Origin: an uncultured Lachnospiraceae bacterium
GTDB taxonomy: Bacteria; Bacillota_A; Clostridia; Lachnospirales; Lachnospiraceae
Reading direction: 5' to 3'
Assembly: GCA_947564305.1 (NCBI GenBank)
Contig: CANOBT010000177.1
Span: 1-10,754, forward strand
Length of the DNA: 10,754 bases
Below, one piece after another: positions 1-6,583 of this stretch. A program made the translations under genes and the position numbers. Every line of letters starts with the position of its first letter. Position 1 is the stretch's first letter. Under the pieces are notes generated by a model. That model ran no database searches. It worked only from the letters and a program-made list of their open reading frames with translations, and was not told the DNA's origin.

Positions 1-55
1 CAATGCCAATTACATAGGTCAGATCATAAATATACACTCCAAAATGTATCAATAT
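1..55. repeat. Left arm of a perfect 55-bp inverted repeat (partner 191-245)
   Basis: Every base from 1 to 55 is the reverse complement of 245 down to 191; the match stops at 56/190. The loop between the arms is 135 nt. The left arm begins exactly at base 1 of the window, and the right arm is coding sequence inside the permease. A fold-back at a contig end is the likeliest cause; 55 is also a common de Bruijn k-mer size. Confidence 0.95.
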
Positions 56-499
56 GCCTGTAAATTTGGATTTGGTATGCTGGTAGAGTTTATTATGCTG
101 ATTGTGTTCCGTGTGAAGTTTAATTTCGGTATGCTGCTTGCCATTCCGTTTTTGATGGGATTTTTTATGTTTACTTTTGGTCTTGCCAGTATATTGATAC
201 ATTTTGGAGTGTATATTTATGATCTGACCTATGTAATTGGCATTGTGCTCAATTTTGTCATGTTTCTAAGCGGGGTATTCTATTCGATTGAGGGAAGGAT
301 ACCAGGATTATATGGCAGGGTGGCAGGCCGGGTGAATCCAGTAGCTTATTATATAGCTTCTTTGAGAAATATTCTGATCTATGATGTAAGACCGTCCTTT
401 TTCTGGTTTTTTATATGGTGCATCGTGTCAGTCGTGTTGTCTGCAATCGGGGTTTGGCTGGTTCATAAGAATGAAAATAATTATGCGAAGGTAATCTGA
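2..499 (+). CDS. Polysaccharide ABC transporter permease, ABC-2/Wzm type (5' partial)
   Basis: C-terminal part of an integral membrane permease that, with the ATPase encoded 1 nt downstream, would export a lipid-linked polysaccharide across the cytoplasmic membrane. The product is very hydrophobic, with about four membrane segments (around nt 75-115, 125-200, 210-275 and 395-465). The segment with NPVAYYIASLRNIL and the tail ending NNYAKVI are typical of Wzm/TagG-like ABC-2 permeases, which are usually about 260 residues, so roughly the N-terminal half is missing. The frame is open from base 2, but bases 1-55 are an exact reverse complement of 191-245, inside this same gene. The first ~18 codons are therefore probably spurious and the reliable sequence begins near 56. 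The pairing with a Wzt-like ATPase supports the call. The polysaccharide substrate cannot be told. Confidence 0.8.
   Translation, partial: NANYIGQIINIHSKMYQYACKFGFGMLVEFIMLIVFRVKFNFGMLLAIPFLMGFFMFTFGLASILIHFGVYIYDLTYVIGIVLNFVMFLSGVFYSIEGRIPGLYGRVAGRVNPVAYYIASLRNILIYDVRPSFFWFFIWCIVSVVLSAIGVWLVHKNENNYAKVI
191..245. repeat. Right arm of the 55-bp inverted repeat (partner 1-55)
   Basis: This arm reads in frame as permease sequence (ILIHFGVYIYDLTYVIGI) and looks like the authentic copy. The left arm encodes an unrelated peptide when read in the permease frame. This asymmetry argues that the left copy is the artefact. Confidence 0.95.
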
Positions 500-500
500 T

Positions 501-1223
501 ATGGTATCAATAAAAGTAGAAAATCTGGTAATTAAATATAAGACATTGAATAGCACTTCAATACAGAGAAATTTTTTTCAGAAGCGGAAAAAGCGTTATA
601 CCTATACGGCGGTTGACGATATATCTTTTGAGGTAAAAAAAGGAGAGATATTCGGGTTGACAGGTCGGAATGGAAGCGGAAAGTCAACACTTTTGAGGGC
701 AATAGGGGGAATGCTCGCCCCGGATTCCGGAAAAGTTGACCTAATGGGGCAGTCGGTATCTTTACTGGCAATCGGAGTTGGTTTTAAGATGGAGATGACT
801 GGCAGAGAGAATATCTATATTGCGGGCTTGCTGCTTGGTTTCAAACAGAAAGAAATTAAAGAAAAAGAACAGGAAATAGTTGACTTTGCAGAACTGGGGG
901 AATTCATAGACATGCCGGTAAGGACATATTCGAGCGGCATGTATTCGAGACTGGGATTTGCAATTACAGCTACATTGGAGACAGATATTCTCTTAATCGA
1001 TGAGGTGCTTAGTGTCGGAGATGAACGTTTTCGTCAGAAGAGTTATGATAAAATGAAACAATTGATTACAAACAAAGAGAAGACCGTAATTATCTGTGCA
1101 CATAACCGGACGATTTTAGAAGAGTTGTGTGAAAGGGTTCTTTGGATGGAGAAGGGAAAGATTGTTAAAGTAGGTAATGTAAAGGAGGTTATGGATGAAT
1201 ATGAAGAATATATGCATAGATAA
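501..1223 (+). CDS. Polysaccharide ABC transporter ATP-binding protein (Wzt/TagH-like)
   Basis: Cytoplasmic ATPase that would drive the permease encoded just upstream. Visible motifs of the 240-residue product are Walker A GRNGSGKS (55-62), Q-loop region near 84, signature SSGM (144-147), Walker B ILLIDE (163-168) and the switch histidine in ICAHN (H201). The N-terminal stretch YTAVDDISFEVKKGEIFGL and the signature YSSGMYSRLGF are characteristic of polysaccharide/teichoic-acid exporters rather than importers. There is no C-terminal carbohydrate-binding domain of the kind found in longer Wzt proteins (about 400 residues), so substrate recognition would not follow the E. coli O9a Wzt model. ATG 501 lies 1 nt after the permease stop, with an AAGG site inside the permease end, which suggests translational coupling. 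Confidence 0.9.
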   Translation: MVSIKVENLVIKYKTLNSTSIQRNFFQKRKKRYTYTAVDDISFEVKKGEIFGLTGRNGSGKSTLLRAIGGMLAPDSGKVDLMGQSVSLLAIGVGFKMEMTGRENIYIAGLLLGFKQKEIKEKEQEIVDFAELGEFIDMPVRTYSSGMYSRLGFAITATLETDILLIDEVLSVGDERFRQKSYDKMKQLITNKEKTVIICAHNRTILEELCERVLWMEKGKIVKVGNVKEVMDEYEEYMHR

Positions 1224-1263
1224 CAGATAGAGACATAATTAATAAACTTGTAGAAATGATTAA

Positions 1264-1278
1264 TCGAGGAGGATAACA
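1264..1278 (+). promoter_or_regulatory. Ribosome binding site of the leucine-rich repeat gene
   Basis: A strong CGAGGAGGA site at 1265-1273 lies 5 nt before ATG 1279. It decides the start, since further in-frame ATGs at 1291 and 1303 lack such a site. The 55-nt gap after the ATPase gene shows neither a clear promoter nor a terminator. Confidence 0.75.
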
Positions 1279-3459
1279 ATGAGGAATAAGATGCGAAAAA
1301 AGATGCTTGCACTGTTAGTTGTATTAGCGATGGTTGGGGGGGTATGTACTGAAATAACGGTGTCTGCACAGGAGACAGAACAGGAGGAAAATTCGGGGAA
1401 CAAAACTGAAGAAACAGAAGACACAGGGGACTCCGATAATACGGATGATACGAAGCCTGATCTTGTTGGTAAAGGTGAAATTCCAGACTCTGAGTTAACT
1501 TGGAAAGAAGAGAGGTATTGGCAAAAAGGTACTGATGATACAAAAACACTTATAGAGGACATACTAACTATTAGTGGGACAGGAAGTATACCGGTTTTCC
1601 AATCTGAATTGGATGTACCATGGGTACATGAGTATACGGATGACGATGGAAAGCAGGTAAAATACATATCAGTTACCAAAATAATCTTAGAGGATGGGGT
1701 GAAAGGGATTGATAAAAGTGTGTTTAGTAACCATAAACAGTTAAAGACAGTAGAGATAAAAGGAGATATAGAAAATATAGAGGCTTCTGCATTTAGTAAT
1801 TGTGTTAGCTTGAATAAGGTGACAGCAGAAAAAGATATATCGACCATAAAAGATACTGCATTTAACGCATGTATCAGCCTGGAATGTATCGAGGTGAAAG
1901 GTGATATAGGGGTGATAGAAAAAGGTGCGTTTAATGATTCTAGCCTATCAGAAGTAATTGCAGGGAGTATAACAAATATAAAGGGTTCTGCATTTTCTAA
2001 ATGTGCGAATTTGAATGCGATTAGTGTGAAAGGTGATATAGGCAGCATTGGAGAAAAAGCATTTTTTGAATGTAAAAATTTGAAAAGTTTCGATGTAACA
2101 GGAGGTATCGAAAAAATTGAGAATTCTGCTTTCAGTGGTTGTTCCAGTTTGAGCAGTGTGAATGCCCAAAATATAGATAGTATTGGTACATCTGCGTTTT
2201 TTAAGTGCGGTAATTTGAAAACAATCACCATAGCAAAGAACATAAATGAGATTGGAAATTCAGCATTTGAATCATGTGTCAGTTTGGAAAAGATTGTATA
2301 TAGCCAGGTGAAACATATTGGAGACTCTGCTTTTTTAAGATGTCTTAATTTGACAGAGATAGATTTGTCCGATTTAACTACGTTGGGGAAAGAGGCTTTC
2401 AAATCATGTGCTTTGACGGCAGTAAGTCTCCCTAATGGACTGAAAACTATCGGTGATAGTGCATTTGAAGATTGCGTTGATTTGAAAAGTGTAAGTGTAT
2501 CTGGCAGTACAACCAATATAGGAAAGCGTGCTTTTTATGGATGTAGCGGGTTGGAAAGTGTAGTTTTGAGTGAAGGATTAAAGATGATAGAAGCATCGGC
2601 GTTTAATGGCTGCAGAAGTGTAAAAAGTATAACATTTCCGAAAAGCTTGACAGATATACAGGCAAGTGCATTTGAATCCTGCACTGGCATAAGAGATATA
2701 ACGCTGCCTGAAAATGTCAAGAGCGTGGGAAATGATGCATTTGGGAATTGTAATGCAGTTGAAAAAGTAACTGTTTTAAATAATAACTGTAAATTTGGAA
2801 GTGGAAACGCACTTCCGCCGAAAGCAGTTATATGCTGTCAGCCAGGTTCTACCGCGGCAAAATATGCTCAAAAGAATGGTAATGATTTTCAGGCCATTGG
2901 GAGTAATGGGAGACCACCGGTAACAGGAGCGGATTCTGTACCAAAAGGAACAGAACTTACGGATTCCAAGACAAAAGCTGACTATACGGTGACCAAGCCA
3001 AATGCTGCTGTCGAATATAAGGGAACCACAAATAAAAAAGCAACATCCGTTTCGATTCCGTCTACGATAAAAGTCGGAGGTGTCACTTATAAAGTAACAG
3101 GGATTGCCAAAAATGCATTCAAGAATAACAAAAAGCTGAAAAAAGTCACCATATCCGGCAATGTTAAGAGCATCGGAGCAGGAGCTTTCCAGGGGTGTAC
3201 ATCACTAAAGAAGGTTTCGATTTCAGCAAAGGTAATGAAGATTGGAAGCAAGGCATTCTATAATTGTAAGAAATTGAATTCGCTCACAATTAAGACAAAA
3301 AAATTGACCACAAAGAATGTAGGGAGCAAAGCGTTTACCAAAGCCGGAAGCAGTAACTACAAGAAGCTTAAAGTAAAAGTGCCCTCCGGAAAGGTCAAAG
3401 TTTATAAGAAACTGTTAAAGAAAAAGGGACTTTCATCAAAAGCAAAGGTAAGAAAATAA
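1279..3459 (+). CDS. Secreted BspA-like leucine-rich repeat (LRR_5) protein
   Basis: A 726-residue exported surface protein. Residues 1-30 form a signal peptide (basic RNKMRKK, hydrophobic core LALLVVLAMVGG, likely cleavage after VSA). An acidic, Glu/Asp/Thr-rich linker follows (31-65). From about 145 to 510 there are 16 repeats of roughly 23 residues with the pattern I..SAF..C..L, the Treponema pallidum/BspA-type LRR. After a linker, three further repeats lie at about 607-690 (NAFKNNKKL, GAFQGCTSL, KAFYNCKKL), and the last ~100 residues are strongly lysine-rich. No LPXTG motif or membrane anchor is seen, so retention at the wall might be by charge. Family members are mostly implicated in adhesion to host or bacterial surfaces; a specific ligand cannot be inferred. 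The gene lies between transporter and glycosyltransferase genes. A G7 run lies in the signal-peptide codons. Confidence 0.85.
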   Translation: MRNKMRKKMLALLVVLAMVGGVCTEITVSAQETEQEENSGNKTEETEDTGDSDNTDDTKPDLVGKGEIPDSELTWKEERYWQKGTDDTKTLIEDILTISGTGSIPVFQSELDVPWVHEYTDDDGKQVKYISVTKIILEDGVKGIDKSVFSNHKQLKTVEIKGDIENIEASAFSNCVSLNKVTAEKDISTIKDTAFNACISLECIEVKGDIGVIEKGAFNDSSLSEVIAGSITNIKGSAFSKCANLNAISVKGDIGSIGEKAFFECKNLKSFDVTGGIEKIENSAFSGCSSLSSVNAQNIDSIGTSAFFKCGNLKTITIAKNINEIGNSAFESCVSLEKIVYSQVKHIGDSAFLRCLNLTEIDLSDLTTLGKEAFKSCALTAVSLPNGLKTIGDSAFEDCVDLKSVSVSGSTTNIGKRAFYGCSGLESVVLSEGLKMIEASAFNGCRSVKSITFPKSLTDIQASAFESCTGIRDITLPENVKSVGNDAFGNCNAVEKVTVLNNNCKFGSGNALPPKAVICCQPGSTAAKYAQKNGNDFQAIGSNGRPPVTGADSVPKGTELTDSKTKADYTVTKPNAAVEYKGTTNKKATSVSIPSTIKVGGVTYKVTGIAKNAFKNNKKLKKVTISGNVKSIGAGAFQGCTSLKKVSISAKVMKIGSKAFYNCKKLNSLTIKTKKLTTKNVGSKAFTKAGSSNYKKLKVKVPSGKVKVYKKLLKKKGLSSKAKVRK

Positions 3460-3469
3460 GGAGTTCTCC
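3457..3469 (+). promoter_or_regulatory. Ribosome binding site overlapping the upstream stop codon
   Basis: TAAGGAG at 3457-3463 contains the TAA stop of the LRR gene and serves as ribosome site for ATG 3470, 6 nt further on. This arrangement favours co-transcription and translational coupling of the LRR protein and the glycosyltransferase. Confidence 0.75.
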
Positions 3470-4531
3470 ATGATTTCAGTAATAGTCCCGGTCTATAATA
3501 CAGAGCGGTATGTGGGGCAGTGCATTGAATCAGTGCTGGCTTCTGCTTATAATGATTTTGAGTTGATTTTGGTCAATGACGGTTCCACAGACCGCAGTAT
3601 AGAAGTGTGCAGAAAGTACCGTGAACAGGATTGCCGTATCAGGCTGATTGAGCAGAAGCATATGGGAGTATCTATTGCCAGGAACAGAGGATTAAGAGAG
3701 AGCAGGGGAGAGTGGATTGTATTTGTAGATTCGGATGATCTGATCTCCCCGGATTTCCTATACTTGGCGTCACGAAGAGAGTATGGGGAGTATGATCTGC
3801 TGTTATTTGATTTTGTATGCCTGCAAGAGAAAAGGCAACCGTTTATCGGAGCTAGACGTTGTGCGTTTAAACATTATGAAGAAGGTCGTTATAAGGTCAG
3901 GTATTTTGAATATGCGGACAGAGAAGAGATGCTTAGACACTTGTTGAATATGCAACAGATTGTAAAAGGGGGGAAGACAAGCCTGTGTTCTCCGTGTGCC
4001 AAAGTTTATCGAAAGTCAGTTATAGAGCGTTATTCGATACAGTTTCCTAAAGATATTGCGATAGGTGAAGACCGTATTTATAATATAGAGTATTTTATGA
4101 GATCAAATTTGTGTATATATGTACAAAAGCCGGTGTACTTAGTGAGAAACCGGCCGGGTTCCGCGATGCGAGGTTTTTGCGCTGATTATCTATCTATGGA
4201 TACGAGATACCAAGAGCGACTGGAAGGAATTATAAAAAGGGAAGGGATGCTGCCATTGCTTAAGAGGGCGTATTATAATAGTGTCCTCATGAGTATGGCA
4301 GATGTCCTGATAAGGGGGATTTTTCATCCTGACAGTACGAGAACGGATGCTGAAAATCGCATGTTGTGTCGGAAGATGGAAAAAAACAGGATTTATCAGA
4401 GGGCGATGAAAGAATTTTGGAAGACAGGTAGGATGCCAAGAAGAGTATTGCTTTTGTTTTACCGGCTGAGGTGTTATAGAATGGTGAAGCTGATGTGCAG
4501 GGTAAGCCGTTGGATTTTGTTTGGGGAGTAA
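3470..4531 (+). CDS. Glycosyltransferase family 2 (GT-A fold)
   Basis: A 353-residue inverting sugar transferase, presumably acting at the cytoplasmic face of the membrane on a surface glycan. The N-terminal GT-A domain is clear: ISVIVPVYNTERYV at the start, SVLASAYNDFELILVNDGSTD (nucleotide-binding loop, NDGS at 36-39), HMGVSIARNRGL (64-75) and the metal-binding DSDD at 87-90 within WIVFVDSDDLISPDFL. A possible catalytic acid lies in IAIGEDRIYNIEYF (about 195-208), a motif common in EpsJ/WaaV-like members. The C-terminal third is basic and helical with no clear membrane segment. Length fits soluble or peripheral GT2 enzymes of capsule and exopolysaccharide loci. Donor and acceptor sugars cannot be read from the sequence. 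The transporter genes upstream and the DUF1919 gene downstream support a role in polysaccharide assembly. Confidence 0.9.
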   Translation: MISVIVPVYNTERYVGQCIESVLASAYNDFELILVNDGSTDRSIEVCRKYREQDCRIRLIEQKHMGVSIARNRGLRESRGEWIVFVDSDDLISPDFLYLASRREYGEYDLLLFDFVCLQEKRQPFIGARRCAFKHYEEGRYKVRYFEYADREEMLRHLLNMQQIVKGGKTSLCSPCAKVYRKSVIERYSIQFPKDIAIGEDRIYNIEYFMRSNLCIYVQKPVYLVRNRPGSAMRGFCADYLSMDTRYQERLEGIIKREGMLPLLKRAYYNSVLMSMADVLIRGIFHPDSTRTDAENRMLCRKMEKNRIYQRAMKEFWKTGRMPRRVLLLFYRLRCYRMVKLMCRVSRWILFGE

Positions 4532-4597
4532 AACGGTAAATCAAATATCCAGCCCCAATAAGGAATTTAGTATTTTAGAAAGAGGACGAATAATGAT

Positions 4598-5182
4598 ATG
4601 AATTTATCTAAAGAAGAGGAGTATCAGAACTATCTGGAGCAAAAGAGAGCCCGGTTAAGAAATACTGATTTTACGATTATTTCATCGAATTGTAATGGAG
4701 CGTTTATGTATTATGATTTGGGATTACCTTATCTGTCGCCTACTGTTAATTTAACCATAGAGATGAATGATTTTGTTAAGATGGTGAAAAATTTAAAGTG
4801 GTACATGGAACAAAAAATTGTTAGAGCAGAAGGAGAATACAAATACCCAACAGGGGTGTTGGGAACGGAGGGGAGGGGGATTAAAATAAATTTTGTACAT
4901 TACAAATCATTTGAAGAAGGTGTACAAAAATGGGAGGAGAGAAAAAAGAGAATCAATTGGGATAATCTGTTTATTGTAGGAACAGCGAGGGGAGACTTCT
5001 GGAATTATGATACGATAAAAAACTTCAATCAGCTTCCCTATAAAAATAAAGTTATATTTACTAATGTTGATTATCCTGAATTTCAATCTGCATATTATAT
5101 AAAAGGTTTTGAAAAGGAACGTCAATTGGGTGTATTGATTGATTATAAAAAGGCAATCCCTTTTGAGACGATATTTGGATGA
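4598..5182 (+). CDS. DUF1919 family protein (putative exopolysaccharide biosynthesis)
   Basis: A 194-residue protein with no signal peptide or membrane segment. Family hallmarks are FTIISSNCNGAFMYYDLGLPYLSPTVNL in the N-terminal third (residues ~25-52), the central YPTGVLG (84-90), then INFVHYKSFEEGVQKWEERKKRINWDNLFIV (about 97-128), which matches the conserved HY.s.eEa...W..R..Ri..dNl core of DUF1919. Members occur in capsule and exopolysaccharide gene clusters, often beside glycosyltransferases; their biochemical role is not established, though a transferase-like function has been assumed. An AGAGGA site at 4581-4586 is 11 nt from ATG 4598; the nearer ATG at 4593 meets a stop at once. The gene is the last of the polysaccharide run, 66 nt after the glycosyltransferase. 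Confidence 0.75.
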   Translation: MNLSKEEEYQNYLEQKRARLRNTDFTIISSNCNGAFMYYDLGLPYLSPTVNLTIEMNDFVKMVKNLKWYMEQKIVRAEGEYKYPTGVLGTEGRGIKINFVHYKSFEEGVQKWEERKKRINWDNLFIVGTARGDFWNYDTIKNFNQLPYKNKVIFTNVDYPEFQSAYYIKGFEKERQLGVLIDYKKAIPFETIFG

Positions 5183-5561
5183 TTTTGATTATGTGGCTTT
5201 TTTAAATAATCCTGTTAAATAAAGAAAGGGGGACTGGCGGAGTAGACAGTTCCTCTGTTATGTTTGAATTTTATAATTTTGCATAATTTGTTTTTATTGC
5301 ATATTTATCTTTCCTGTGCAATGATAACAACAAATCATAAATTTTGTCATGTGATTTATCAATTCTTTTATCCGGGAGTCCGGATTGTCGGTATATTTTT
5401 CAAGTTTTCTTTCATGTGTACCCTGATCGTATTATTTAGTAAAGAAGGTGATTGTTATGATTAATGCCTGATTTTCACAGCATAGGGGGAAAATACTCTT
5501 TGCTTCAGATATCATTTTAGGAGAACGAGTTATATTTTAAAGAAAGGGAAAGCACAGAAAA
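5183..5561. other. AT-rich intergenic stretch without a convincing gene
   Basis: Between the DUF1919 stop and the nuclease gene I find no coding sequence I can support. A 66-codon frame at 5264-5464 starts with TTG, lacks a ribosome site and has biased, low-complexity hydrophobic content. A ribosome-site-like AAGAAGG (5442-5448) precedes ATG 5457, but that frame ends after four codons (MINA). A perfect 6-bp stem with a 4-nt loop (5370-5385, ATCCGG/CCGGAT) has no U-tract after it, so it is not a standard terminator. The stretch may hold the promoter of the nuclease gene, but no clear -35/-10 pair stands out. Confidence 0.5.
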
Positions 5562-5606
5562 ATGTTTTAAAAAATACTGACACTTTCGAACCGTGCTGTT
5601 ATTGGA
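5562..5606 (+). pseudogene. Interrupted 5' end of the Rpn nuclease gene (TAA at codon 3)
   Basis: ATG 5562 is in frame with the nuclease and follows an AAGAAAGGG site (about 5540-5548). Read from it, the codons give M, F, stop (5568-5570), then KILTLSNRAVIG running directly into LINGLFGTEY. One T-to-A change at 5568 would restore MFKKILTLSNRAVIG, a start that fits my recollection of related proteins. The stop lies at a TTTTAAAAAA homopolymer junction, where both real mutation and base-calling error are plausible. Confidence 0.5.
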
Positions 5607-6515
5607 TTGATCAATGGCCTGTTTGGGACGGAATATCCGCCAGATAGTACGATAACTTATAATTGGACAGAACATCATGATGACAACTTAAAGAAGACGC
5701 TTGCGGATACGATTGTAACAGTCAATCGTTCCCATTCGTACCATATGGAGGCGCAGATGTATAAAGATGAGGAAATAGAGTTCCGTGTATTCGATTATAG
5801 TTACGGCCATGCGCTTAAATCAAGAAGTGATGCGGACATCTTGCATTTTCCGGAACCGCGGATCATCTATCTCTACAATCATGAAAATATTTCTGATACC
5901 AAGGAGATTCTCCTTGATTTTGGGACACAGGGAACTTTTTTGTACAGTGTTCCTGTCTTTAAACTCTTAGAGCATACCACCAAAGAACTAAGCAGTAAAA
6001 ATATGGTGATACTTATTCCGTTCATGATACTGAAGTTGCGTGATAGCATTATGAAGAAACGGACGCCTGAAAATATGAAAGCGTTGCAGACTCTGATTCT
6101 TGATGATATAATTAGCACCATCAATGAGAGCCAAGCTCGTGGAAACATTACATCAGCAGATGCAAATAAACTTCGCAACTTGATTCAGAAATTATATAAT
6201 CATCTTTATTCTCACTATGAGGAGTTTATCGAAGGGGGGCTGAATGATATGATGGAAGATGGGCTTGTATTAGAAGCAGATATTTTAGAGGCAGAATTAA
6301 CAGAAAAGATAACAAAAAGGGTAACGGAGCAGGTGACCCAGCAAGTAACGGAGCAGGTGACCCAGCAAGCAATGGAGCAAGCGAACCGACAGATCAAGGA
6401 AGATGTGATTCGTAAATTGTATGTGAAGATAAAGAATATCGGGCAGATAGCGGATTTTTTGGAGCTGCCTCTGGAAGCGGTTCAAGAGGTGCTGGCATCA
6501 GGTAATGGAAAATAA
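5607..6515 (+). CDS. Rpn family PD-(D/E)XK nuclease / putative transposase (N-terminus interrupted)
   Basis: Member of the Rpn/PDDEXK_2 group found in many copies in Firmicutes. Rpn proteins are DNA endonucleases linked to recombination and, more recently, to phage defence. The nuclease core shows LADTIVTVN (D34) and YHMEAQ (E48, Q50), followed by FRVFDYSYGHAL, DFGTQGTF and VILIPFMILKLR, all typical of the group. A Gln/Glu/Thr-rich coiled coil (about 236-265) leads to a small C-terminal helical domain (GQIADFLELPLEAVQEVL) resembling a helix-turn-helix. The TTG start used here is only the first start codon after an in-frame stop. Homologous sequence continues upstream (KILTLSNRAVIG) to ATG 5562, where codon 3 is TAA. 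The gene is therefore either a nonsense allele, started at an unusual codon, or affected by a sequencing error. Confidence 0.65.
   Translation: MINGLFGTEYPPDSTITYNWTEHHDDNLKKTLADTIVTVNRSHSYHMEAQMYKDEEIEFRVFDYSYGHALKSRSDADILHFPEPRIIYLYNHENISDTKEILLDFGTQGTFLYSVPVFKLLEHTTKELSSKNMVILIPFMILKLRDSIMKKRTPENMKALQTLILDDIISTINESQARGNITSADANKLRNLIQKLYNHLYSHYEEFIEGGLNDMMEDGLVLEADILEAELTEKITKRVTEQVTQQVTEQVTQQAMEQANRQIKEDVIRKLYVKIKNIGQIADFLELPLEAVQEVLASGNGK
6231..6239 (+). promoter_or_regulatory. Possible internal Shine-Dalgarno inside the Rpn gene
   Basis: GAAGGGGGG can pair with the 16S rRNA 3' end over seven positions with one G-U wobble. It ends 9 nt before the in-frame ATG 6249, with a second in-frame ATG at 6252. 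The spacing is right for initiation. It may simply reflect Glu-Gly-Gly codons. Confidence 0.35.
6249..6515 (+). CDS. Possible intragenic C-terminal Rpn product (RpnS-like, 88 aa)
   Basis: An in-frame start inside the nuclease gene would give an 88-residue protein made only of an acidic segment (MMEDGLVLEADILEAE), the repeated VTEQVTQQ coiled coil and the C-terminal helical domain, with no nuclease residues. In E. coli Rpn genes, a short C-terminal protein translated from an internal start has been described as inhibitor of the full-length toxic nuclease. The position here, after the nuclease domain and before the oligomerising coiled coil, and the SD-like site in front match that arrangement. 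This is inference by analogy; the two adjacent ATGs could be ordinary methionines. Confidence 0.3.
   Translation: MMEDGLVLEADILEAELTEKITKRVTEQVTQQVTEQVTQQAMEQANRQIKEDVIRKLYVKIKNIGQIADFLELPLEAVQEVLASGNGK
6321..6368 (+). repeat. Two identical 24-bp tandem repeats in the Rpn coiled coil
   Basis: Bases 6321-6344 and 6345-6368 are identical and encode VTEQVTQQ twice; a third, degenerate copy follows (AMEQANRQ). The unit is eight codons, so copy-number change keeps the frame and alters only coiled-coil length. Confidence 0.9.
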
Positions 6516-6526
6516 AAAATAAATTC

Positions 6527-6555
6527 TTTACTTTATGAGAAAAATGTGGTAGTAT
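6527..6555 (+). promoter_or_regulatory. Sigma-A-type promoter of the tRNA-Arg gene
   Basis: TTTACT (6527-6532), a 17-nt spacer and TAGTAT (6550-6555) lie 28 nt before the first base of the tRNA, giving a short 5' leader of about 20 nt. The spacing is optimal and both hexamers match four of six consensus bases. Confidence 0.6.
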
Positions 6556-6583
6556 TACAAATGCGATTTCAATTGTATCATAT

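Noticed and set aside
1043..1549. A 168-codon - strand frame across the ATPase end and the LRR start
   Set aside because: Low-complexity Ser/Tyr/Leu-rich sequence opposite two well-supported genes; no domain or start signal.
1260..2516. A 418-codon open frame on the - strand, antisense to the LRR gene
   Set aside because: Its content mirrors the repeated LRR codons (recurrent NAFSP/LKNAE-like units) and it shows no independent domain. It is the shadow of a repetitive gene.
5370..5385. Short perfect hairpin ATCCGG-GAGT-CCGGAT as terminator or operator
   Set aside because: Only six base pairs and no U-tract; such short palindromes are expected by chance.
5264..5464. A 66-codon hydrophobic frame in the AT-rich gap
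   Set aside because: TTG start, no ribosome site, and composition expected from AT-rich DNA; nothing recognisable.
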